A stretch of DNA of 14,890 nt, taken from the NCBI GenBank assembly GCA_964554715.1, contig CAZKPU010000060.1, forward strand, positions 1 to 14,890. The letters run 5' to 3'. The stretch's first letter is position 1; each line of letters starts with the position of its first letter. Position numbers and translations under genes: made by a program. The notes beneath the pieces are model-generated. The model was not told the DNA's origin. It did not search any database and saw only the letters and a program-made list of their open reading frames with translations. Source of the DNA: RXOA01 sp964554715. Lineage in GTDB: Bacteria > Bipolaricaulota > Bipolaricaulia > UBA7950 > UBA9294. This document shows positions 1 through 6,189 of the stretch, piece by piece.

Positions 1-70
1 CTCCACGCACGATTCGTTCCGAATCTCCACGCACGATTCGACGCTATCATCGCGTCGAATCTCCCCGCAC
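1..70. repeat. Short interspersed direct/inverted repeats
   Basis: A 16-base unit, CTCCACGCACGATTCG, occurs exactly at 1-16 and again at 25-40. A one-mismatch copy of its first ten bases (CTCCCCGCAC) is at 61-70. Between the copies lie perfect inverted repeats: GATTCG/CGAATC at 11-16/20-25 with a 3-base loop, and GATTCGACGC/GCGTCGAATC at 35-44/52-61 with a 7-base loop. The array starts 14 bases beyond the stop of the minus-strand gene ending at 84 and runs off the window edge, so its full size is unknown. It has no T-tract, so it does not look like an intrinsic terminator. Spacing is irregular (24 then 36 bases), which argues against CRISPR. Confidence 0.6.
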
Positions 71-83
71 GTGTTCCACCGGT

Positions 84-1022
84 TCACTCGCTGTCGAACA
101 CTCCTCGGGCAGCGCCGATGACATCCGCAACGTTCGAGCCGATGAAGTAGATCCGCGGATCCTCGTCTCCCACATCGGACGGATCCGACGGAGTCCGAAC
201 CTCTCCCACGATCTCCAGCTCCGGATGAAACGCACGCAGCTCATCCAAAACGGATGCGATCGCTCGCGAATCGGGCACGAAGAACGAGAAAAGGATCCTC
301 GTGTAGGTCGGTGAGAATGTCACACCCGGACGCTGACTTGCGAAGTCCACCTCGTCTGCCACCTTCGCAACCGTCCATACCTCCGCCGGGAACATCGATC
401 CTGCCTGGACCCAATCGTTGAAGAAGTCCTCCAGCAACACCTCCGACGCCGTCTGAACCGTGTCGGTCTCCAGCCGGTTCGACCACAGGAGGAGTTCCTC
501 GATCTGCTCGTCACTCCAGCGGTCGAACAGATACACGATCTCGTTGTCGATCGTCTCCGTGCTCAGAGGGAGGGCACTTGGCAAACTGGCAGGCGCTGCA
601 TAGCTGAGCCTCGTTTCATACGAAAGACCGAACGTTAGGTCGTTGATGCTGACCCACGCTTCGTATGTTCTCCCCGGTTCCGGTTCGAAGAAAGGCGACA
701 GCACTTCGAACGAAGCGATCGACGGCGCACGGCAATACTTGTCCGGATAGTGGGAGTAGAGATCGTCGATCAACGTCTCGCCGCCCCCGGTCACATCGAG
801 AATGGCCCAAGTGACTTCGATGTCCGGACAGACCACGGCCCGCTCGTACCGAAGTGCCACATGAAACACAGCTTCCGTCACGAACGTCTGAGGATGGATC
901 CGGAATCCGTACCCCGTGCGGAGTTCGCTCCATTCCGCCCCTTGCCCCAGAAGCCCGATCCCGACTCCGAAGAGGACAATGACTCCAGCGATCCGAATCC
1001 GGCCAACCCGTCGTTTGTTCAC
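84..1022 (-). CDS. Secreted or membrane-anchored protein of unknown function
   Basis: I do not recognise this 312-residue protein. I chose the GTG start at 1022 because GAAAGGGGAG lies just upstream and because a basic N-terminus (NKRRVGRIR) followed by a hydrophobic stretch at residues 11-28 then forms a signal peptide or anchor. The longer in-frame ORF, starting at 1262, would bury that signal. The mature part is rich in aromatic and acidic residues. Two cysteines (C65, C97) could form a disulfide after export. Residues 160-230 look mostly helical (Glu- and Leu-rich), and residues 240-275 read like a small alternating beta/alpha unit. The gene lies 184 bp downstream of the KamA-family gene on the same strand and may have its own weak promoter. 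Its role is unknown; an envelope-associated protein is the safest description. Confidence 0.75.
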   Translation of the reverse strand: MNKRRVGRIRIAGVIVLFGVGIGLLGQGAEWSELRTGYGFRIHPQTFVTEAVFHVALRYERAVVCPDIEVTWAILDVTGGGETLIDDLYSHYPDKYCRAPSIASFEVLSPFFEPEPGRTYEAWVSINDLTFGLSYETRLSYAAPASLPSALPLSTETIDNEIVYLFDRWSDEQIEELLLWSNRLETDTVQTASEVLLEDFFNDWVQAGSMFPAEVWTVAKVADEVDFASQRPGVTFSPTYTRILFSFFVPDSRAIASVLDELRAFHPELEIVGEVRTPSDPSDVGDEDPRIYFIGSNVADVIGAARGVFDSE

Positions 1023-1105
1023 GCGTTCTCCCCTTTCGCTGCTGTCTTGCCGTGGCCGATGAAAGCCCGCCGGTCCCCGACCGGTTCCTCTCTGATCCAC
1101 ACGCC

Positions 1106-1135
1106 AGACTAGCGCGCCGAATAGGGTCGGATCAA
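1106..1135 (-). promoter_or_regulatory. Weak candidate sigma70 promoter for the secreted protein
   Basis: On the minus strand TTGATC (1135-1130) and TAGTCT (1111-1106) are separated by 18 bases. The -35 matches four consensus positions and the -10 only three, so this is tentative. A perfect 6-bp hairpin, CCGGTC/GACCGG, at 1070-1084 would lie in the resulting leader, ahead of the GTG start at 1022. Confidence 0.25.
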
Positions 1136-1206
1136 CTTGCTGCGGCAGCCGGCTTTTTATCGACACGAACGGGACGCCCAGGAAGTGCGTCCAGCCACCG
1201 CGATGG

Positions 1207-3093
1207 CTAGTAGTAGGTCCAGATGCTCTCGTAGTCGGCCGGATCCTCGCCAAGCCGTTCAAGGCGGGCGAAGTATCCGTGGATCGAGCAATCCACGTAC
1301 ATCCATGGTTTCACGGGCGCAATGCCCTTCTCCCACGGGTGAAAGAGGTAGACACGCCTGCCGTCGGGACGGATTGCGATCAGTTCTCTATCCTGTGAGG
1401 CCCGTAGGTGGTTCTTCCCGAGCTTGGGAACGTTGAACACTGGCTCGTCCGTTCGGAAGATCCCCGGCAGCAATCGAGCCTCTTCCTTGCGCTCCTGGAC
1501 AACGCGTGCGATCGGGACCAGGTAGTCGCGGTGCTCTTCCTTCCCCTTGGTGTAGAACGTGTAGTAGGGATCCACGCCGGCTCGTTTCATCGCCATCCGC
1601 GCGGCCACCGCCTGAAACCGGCGGCTCGCGTACAACGTGAAAACCATCTGGTTGTAGACCGAGACCCCGGATCTTCGCAGTAGGTCGACTGCCTGCGCCA
1701 GCTCCGGCGTGATCTCGAGTGCCGATTCGATGTGTGTCACGACCGAGATGCCTCTTCGTCCGGCTTCTACGTACGATCCAATCCGTTCTGCAAGCGATGG
1801 GTCGATCAACATCGGCATCGTCACAGGCACTCTTGTCCCGATACGGATGTGGGTAATGTGCGACAGCGAGGCAAGGCCGTCCAGCACGCGGAGGAGCGGA
1901 TCCAATCCCACAGCGAGTGGATCTCCGCCGGTCACAAGCACATCGGTGATCGCCGGGTGTCGAGCAAACCAGGTCAGCGCACGGTCGATCTGCTCGTTGC
2001 CGTGTGCGACACAGACGGCATCAGCTTCCACTTCCCAGTTCCGCTGGCAATACGTACAGATCTGCGGACATGCTTCCGTCAACTTGAGGATCGCCACCAT
2101 CGGATAGCGCCGCGTCACCCAATCCACCGGCGATGTGTCGTGCTCGCCCATGAAGTCCAGCGCATCTCCGCGGTCGCTCCGGTGCTCGATCATCCGCATG
2201 ACCGTGTGAATCGGAGGAATGACCTGCGCTCTGATCTGACTGTCTTGCTTGCGGCCGGCGCTTTGGCGATCGAACAAGGACAAGTAATAGGGCGTGATCG
2301 CCCAGGGGATCTCCCCGTTGACCGCCGTCTGTATGGCCCCTCGTTCCGAAGGCGAAAGCGGCACAAGTGCCGCGATGTCCCGTGCTCCGTCACTCCCTCT
2401 TAGGACGTGCGATCTCTGCCACTCGGGGTTCCACCAGTCGTTCTCCCTCGCTCCGAAATAGGACAAGATCGCCTCGCGGTTGCGCATACGTTCATCGACC
2501 AGCGGTTCGTCCAGACCGCAAGCAAACGACTCGATCCGTCTTCGTGCCGCCGACGCCATCAGATCGAGGTAGGTCGAGCGCATCCTTCCCGCGTCTTCTC
2601 CGCGGAACACGGGGTTCTCCGACCGGACGATCGGATCCAGATCCCACTTTTTGCCCATCCACCCCTTGCCGATCCCCGTTTTTCCGTGGATCGCAAGAAG
2701 CAGGTGGTGGATTTCCTCGGTGAACCCCTCTCCGATCAGTTCCGCGGCATCATCCCCCTGCTCGAACACCATTTGCCGCATGAGCTCAAGTGTGCTGAAT
2801 CCAACGCGGGCCTCATTGGCCGGTGACAGCAGGTTCCGGAATACGTCGATCGCCTCGCGCGCTTTGGCCAGATCGAGTTCATCGGCCAACCTGTCTCTCC
2901 CCCGCTGCTTCCGGTCGAGTCGATCCAGGTAGCTGTACAGCTCATCCCGCGTTTCCTCGAGAGAACAACTCCCACTCAGAATCCGTTCGATCTCTCGATC
3001 GGCTTCCCAGAGGCGTCGTGTTCGAGACCCGAACCCGACTCTTCCCAAGCCAAGTTCGAAGTCCGGATGCCGATTCACGTGCGTGCTCTCCAT
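1207..3093 (-). CDS. KamA-family radical SAM protein (lysine 2,3-aminomutase-like)
   Basis: This 628-residue protein belongs to the lysine/glutamate 2,3-aminomutase family, whose members use a [4Fe-4S] cluster, S-adenosylmethionine and PLP to move an amino group between neighbouring carbons. The radical-SAM cysteines are C342, C346 and C349 (CPQICTYC, the CxxxCxxC motif), followed by the SAM-binding GGDPL at 389-393. The usual PLP-lysine motif, PGGGGK, is replaced by VPKLGKNH, making K560 the likely PLP lysine. About 320 residues precede the radical-SAM core, far more than in the roughly 400-residue clostridial enzyme; this part has no motif I recognise. The ATG at 3093 was chosen over the upstream 3144 start because GGGAGGGAGGA lies just before it. 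A long hairpin-rich leader precedes the gene. The substrate cannot be assigned: beta-lysine synthesis is possible, but another amino acid is equally open. Confidence 0.88.
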   Translation of the reverse strand: MESTHVNRHPDFELGLGRVGFGSRTRRLWEADREIERILSGSCSLEETRDELYSYLDRLDRKQRGRDRLADELDLAKAREAIDVFRNLLSPANEARVGFSTLELMRQMVFEQGDDAAELIGEGFTEEIHHLLLAIHGKTGIGKGWMGKKWDLDPIVRSENPVFRGEDAGRMRSTYLDLMASAARRRIESFACGLDEPLVDERMRNREAILSYFGARENDWWNPEWQRSHVLRGSDGARDIAALVPLSPSERGAIQTAVNGEIPWAITPYYLSLFDRQSAGRKQDSQIRAQVIPPIHTVMRMIEHRSDRGDALDFMGEHDTSPVDWVTRRYPMVAILKLTEACPQICTYCQRNWEVEADAVCVAHGNEQIDRALTWFARHPAITDVLVTGGDPLAVGLDPLLRVLDGLASLSHITHIRIGTRVPVTMPMLIDPSLAERIGSYVEAGRRGISVVTHIESALEITPELAQAVDLLRRSGVSVYNQMVFTLYASRRFQAVAARMAMKRAGVDPYYTFYTKGKEEHRDYLVPIARVVQERKEEARLLPGIFRTDEPVFNVPKLGKNHLRASQDRELIAIRPDGRRVYLFHPWEKGIAPVKPWMYVDCSIHGYFARLERLGEDPADYESIWTYY

Positions 3094-3337
3094 TCGAGTC
3101 CTCCCTCCCGCGAACCAACAGCAAGGCATAGGGCTCTGCCACAAAACGGCAAGGGGTGTTCTCCTTGCGCTTGCTCATCGCATGCTTTTGGTGTTGACCT
3201 GCGTTATACCGAATCCGGCGCGTCCTACATGCACGCGCGATGGAAGCATCCCAGCATACATCTGCGGGCTTTAAGCCCGCCCAAATGGTCTTCTGCGCGT
3301 TGGGCTTGCCCAAGCATTGTGTTTGCTCTACGAAAAT
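3094..3337 (-). other. Hairpin-rich leader of the KamA-family gene
   Basis: No gene is evident between 3094 and 3456. If transcription starts near 3331, the transcript would carry about 240 untranslated bases with four perfect inverted repeats: 3300-3313 (TTGGGC/GCCCAA), 3264-3280 (GCGGGCT/AGCCCGC, 3-base loop), 3218-3238 (GCGCGT/ACGCGC) and 3149-3168 (GCAAGG/CCTTGC, 8-base loop). The last lies about 55 bases before the start codon. I found no conserved core of a riboswitch class I know, including the lysine riboswitch. It could be a cis-regulatory leader, or simply a dispersed palindromic repeat that landed here. Confidence 0.4.
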
Positions 3338-3366
3338 AGTATACCACAGCCAGCTCAAATGGTGAA
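3338..3366 (-). promoter_or_regulatory. Candidate extended -10 promoter for the KamA-family gene
   Basis: On the minus strand TTCACC (3366-3361) is followed after 17 bases by TATACT (3343-3338). The -10 matches five of six consensus positions and is preceded by TGG, an extended -10 element. The site lies just after the stop of the murE-like gene at 3457, so it would uncouple the KamA-family gene from the operon upstream. Confidence 0.45.
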
Positions 3367-3456
3367 GTTTGCCCGCAATCGGGTTCGTCGTACAGCCGTA
3401 CTGAGAAGCCGTCTTCAAGCCAACCAACGGCTCACCGCTGGACAGGAGCTTCGGGT

Positions 3457-4992
3457 TCAGATGTCTGCCGTTCCCTGGCCCGCCACGCGCCCGCAGCCGG
3501 CTTCCAGCAGGACGAAACGGTCGCTGAAAGCCTCAACCCGGTCAGCGACCACTTGATGCGTTTCGTGTCCCTTTCCGGCGACAAGAACTACATCACGCTC
3601 GCCCGCGGAGTTCAACACTTCCATGATCGCTTGGCGACGATCGAGTTGGATTCGAGATCGCCCACCTGTCTCCTTCACACCTGCAGCAACGTCGGCAGCG
3701 ATCTCTTCCGCAACGGCGAATTTCGGGTTGTCAAGCGTGATCACAGCAAGATCAGCGAGTGCTCCGGCAGCTTCTCCCATCTCGTGCCTCTTGTCATGAT
3801 CGGCGTCTCCTGTGCATCCGAAGACCACGGTGAGATGTGAGGCCGGATCGGTCATGTGAACGCGAAGGTGCCGGAGAATCCGTGCAAGCGCATCCGGTGT
3901 GTGCGCGAAATCGATGATGACAAGCGCTCCGGAAGGACTCCGATACGCTTCGAACCGCCCCGAAACAGGGGGAAACCGCTCCAGCCGTCCGGCGATCTCC
4001 GCGATCTCCATTCCCAAACCGTAGACGGTCGCGGCTGCTGCAAGGGCATTGATCACGTTGTGCTCGCCGGGAACGGGCAGCTGCATACGGATCCGCCGTC
4101 CACCCAGGCACAGAGTCATCACGGTTGCCAGCATGCGGGTGTCGAGATCCTGTGCAGCAACCTCCTCCGAGCCCCCGGTCCCAAACCGGATGACCCGTCC
4201 GCGACAGCACTGCTCGACCTCGGCAGACAACGGGTCTGCGGCGTATGCTGCACAGATCCCCTCTGGACGGAGGCTGCGCACAAGCTTCAGCTTCGCTTCG
4301 GCGTAGTCCCGCATTGTTCTGTGGAATCCGAGGTGTTCCGGCGTCACGCCCATCCATACGGCGACATCGAACCAGACATCGGCAAGCCGGTGCATTTCGA
4401 GTCCGATCGATGAGGCTTCGACAACCAGTGTGCTCTTCCCGGCATCTGCCGCGTTTCTGGCGATCCTGTGCACGTCGATACTGGATGGGGTTGTGAGGCT
4501 GGGCCGCCTCGCCTCCGCGTGGGTCACCGTGCTGATCAGTTCTGTCCGCTCCGAGCCAAGCAAGTGGGTGATCATGTGCGCCGTCGTCGTCTTGCCGTTG
4601 GTTCCGGTCACGCCGATCGTCCGCAACTGCCTTGTGGGTTCCGCGTAGAAGTGGGCGGAGAGTGCCGATAGGGCCCTCCGCGGGTCCCCCACCTCGATGA
4701 CCGGCATGTCTCGAGAGATCCCCGGGATTCCACGAACACAGCGACCGCTTCCACGGGGTCCGACCACGGCAGATGCCCCGTTACGGATCGCTTCGGCGAT
4801 GAACTGCACCCCATCGAACCTCGACCCACTCAGAGCGACGAACAGATCTCCCGGCTTCACACAGCGGGAGTCTTCTGCGATCCCCGTGACGCAAACCATA
4901 CCGTCCATCGACGTTAGGCTGGGGATCGTCTTCGGATCGAAGTCAAGAGGTCGCGCGAGGACAACGGCTTCAAGAAGCCTGCTAAGCTCCAT
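3457..4992 (-). CDS. murE: UDP-N-acetylmuramyl tripeptide synthetase-like Mur ligase (MurE)
   Basis: This 511-residue cytoplasmic Mur ligase is MurE-like. MurE adds the third amino acid (meso-diaminopimelate or lysine) to UDP-MurNAc-L-Ala-D-Glu in peptidoglycan synthesis. Seen in order: an N-terminal UDP-binding domain with DSRCVKPGDLFVAL (41-54), the ATP P-loop GVTGTNGKTTTAHM (127-140), the central-domain AKLKL lysine region (233-237), HNVINALAAA (311-320), GRFE (345-348), DFAHTPDAL (361-369), GCTGDADHDKRHEMG (392-406) and AGKGHE (472-477). Several signatures are altered: TTPS instead of TTPE, VTPEHLGFH instead of LTRDHLDYH, and DNPK (421-424) instead of the diaminopimelate-type DNPR. The third residue it adds is therefore uncertain. 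The ATG at 4992 has AGGAG ten bases upstream and overlaps the preceding methyltransferase stop by 11 bases; a GTG at 5013 is an alternative start. No other mur genes are nearby. Confidence 0.9.
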   Translation of the reverse strand: MELSRLLEAVVLARPLDFDPKTIPSLTSMDGMVCVTGIAEDSRCVKPGDLFVALSGSRFDGVQFIAEAIRNGASAVVGPRGSGRCVRGIPGISRDMPVIEVGDPRRALSALSAHFYAEPTRQLRTIGVTGTNGKTTTAHMITHLLGSERTELISTVTHAEARRPSLTTPSSIDVHRIARNAADAGKSTLVVEASSIGLEMHRLADVWFDVAVWMGVTPEHLGFHRTMRDYAEAKLKLVRSLRPEGICAAYAADPLSAEVEQCCRGRVIRFGTGGSEEVAAQDLDTRMLATVMTLCLGGRRIRMQLPVPGEHNVINALAAAATVYGLGMEIAEIAGRLERFPPVSGRFEAYRSPSGALVIIDFAHTPDALARILRHLRVHMTDPASHLTVVFGCTGDADHDKRHEMGEAAGALADLAVITLDNPKFAVAEEIAADVAAGVKETGGRSRIQLDRRQAIMEVLNSAGERDVVLVAGKGHETHQVVADRVEAFSDRFVLLEAGCGRVAGQGTADI

Positions 4993-5578
4993 CCGGTTCG
5001 CGCTCCTGCTCACCTGAACGTCCCAACCCCGCGATCAGCGAATCCGCGGCCGCTTCGGTCGAGCCGATCCTGTACAGATACACCGGGTACCCGTCCTTGG
5101 CTTCTCCGACCTCCTCGGGGGTCCAACCCCACATCGGATGGTAGTAGGAGACAACGCGGGAGCCCGGCTGCATTTCTCGCTTCAGGCGTTCCTGAAGCTT
5201 CCAGTTCGCGTTGGGTGAGAGGAAAAGGATCACGACATCCGCATCGCCAAGCGGAATCTGATACATGTCCGCACGAACGATCCGGGCCCGCGCTCTTTGG
5301 GACACGATGCGGATCCACAGCCTGCCAAGCAAGACCCGAAACGGGTCGATCTCGACACCCAACGCCTGTGCGCCAAACTCGCGGGCTGCGACAACCACAA
5401 ACCGCCCGTCCCCGCATCCCAAGTCGACGACTCGCTCTCCCGGTCGAACTCCGGCAAGAAAAAGGATCCGCCGAACGGTAACCATGTCGGTGGGTTGCCA
5501 CAGTGCATCCAGACTGAGGTTCCACAGCACCCAGCCTGCGGTGAGGACGCCGAGGGCGATCCCGAGAGCGATCGGCAT
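4982..5578 (-). CDS. Membrane-anchored FAM173-like SAM-dependent methyltransferase
   Basis: This 198-residue protein starts with a hydrophobic segment (residues 1-22) that should anchor it in the membrane. A small class I methyltransferase fold follows: WQPTDMVTVRRIL (27-39), the SAM-binding DLGCGDGR (52-59), acidic E76 after strand 2, D104 in RADMY, and a C-terminal half with PGSRVVSYYHPMWGWTPEE (138-156). The anchor, the aromatic-x-PT-x-x-x-V lead-in and the late aromatic GWTPEE region resemble the FAM173/ATPSCKMT family, whose eukaryotic members methylate lysines of membrane carrier or ATP synthase c-subunit proteins. The bacterial substrate is unknown; a lysine in a small membrane protein is an inference. 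The gene starts 6 bases after the upstream gene's stop, with only a weak ribosome site, and its own end overlaps the murE-like start, so translational coupling is likely. Confidence 0.8.
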   Translation of the reverse strand: MPIALGIALGVLTAGWVLWNLSLDALWQPTDMVTVRRILFLAGVRPGERVVDLGCGDGRFVVVAAREFGAQALGVEIDPFRVLLGRLWIRIVSQRARARIVRADMYQIPLGDADVVILFLSPNANWKLQERLKREMQPGSRVVSYYHPMWGWTPEEVGEAKDGYPVYLYRIGSTEAAADSLIAGLGRSGEQEREPDGA

Positions 5579-5584
5579 CTGTCG

Positions 5585-6076
5585 CTAGAAGGTGAACGCC
5601 AAGCCCGCCTCGAACAGCGGCCCTGCACTCACCCCTCCTTCGGAGAATCGGATGATGTATCGCACTTGCGTCAGGACGGCGACCCAATCAACGATCCACA
5701 GACGCGCGCCGAGATCCCCTTCGAGCACGGCACCCGAAGCAAACCCCGCCGGCGCAAGTGCCGCACCGATTCCAAGTCCCAGCATCGGTTCCAGCCCTCC
5801 CCACAGGATCGACGCGGTGATCCCACCGCCGGCCAGCAGCAGCCTTGCCGATCGGACCACAGAGACGGAGAGCCCGGCTCGGGCGTGAAAGTACTCACCG
5901 ATCGGTGTCTCCGCCCACGCTCCCGCCATCACAACTCCCGTGGGATCGGCCCCGATCACCGGAGTCAGCGTCGTCGCCAACGTTCGCGGCGAGATTCCGA
6001 TCACCGCGATGACAAGGGCAAGGGCAACTCCAACGGACACCGTCCATCTCCACGACATTGCACGACAGATCCCCAT
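5585..6076 (-). CDS. Small secreted protein, possible outer-membrane beta-barrel
   Basis: This 163-residue protein has no family I recognise. It has a signal peptide-like start: basic residues near positions 5-10, a hydrophobic core at 13-27, and a plausible cleavage after TLA (about residue 34). The rest is rich in Gly, Ala and alternating hydrophobic residues, and the protein ends in Phe (AGLAFTF), as many outer-membrane barrels do. The ATG at 6076 follows GAGGATGAGGAG; the ATG at 6058 is an alternative. It is the first gene of a tight minus-strand set with the methyltransferase (6 bases on) and the murE-like ligase. It lies 113 bp downstream of gyrB with no clear promoter or terminator between, so it may be read from gyrB. 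Outer-membrane location is an inference. Confidence 0.65.
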   Translation of the reverse strand: MGICRAMSWRWTVSVGVALALVIAVIGISPRTLATTLTPVIGADPTGVVMAGAWAETPIGEYFHARAGLSVSVVRSARLLLAGGGITASILWGGLEPMLGLGIGAALAPAGFASGAVLEGDLGARLWIVDWVAVLTQVRYIIRFSEGGVSAGPLFEAGLAFTF

Positions 6077-6189
6077 CGGCTCCTCCTCATCCTCACACGT
6101 GCACTTCGTTCCCGACACAAACACCCTTCTCGATCCTATCTTCGGGGAGGCCCGTCGGATCGGGGATCAGGCAAGCACGCCGGCGCCGA

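Noticed and set aside
1..70. CRISPR array
   Set aside because: The repeats are too short, the spacing is irregular (24 and 36 bases), and no cas genes are nearby.
1023..1262. N-terminal extension of the secreted protein up to an ATG at 1262
   Set aside because: It overlaps the end of the KamA-family gene, would place the signal peptide inside the protein, and the GTG at 1022 has a good ribosome site.
3094..3337. Lysine riboswitch before the KamA-family gene
   Set aside because: The conserved core elements of that class were not found; only unassigned hairpins are visible.
2942..3427. 161-codon minus-strand ORF covering the gap between the murE-like and KamA-family genes
   Set aside because: It runs out of frame into the KamA-family gene, covers hairpins, and resembles no protein I know.
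6077..6189. Terminator between gyrB and the small secreted protein (CGATCC/GGATCG stem)
   Set aside because: The loop is about 20 bases and no T-tract follows.
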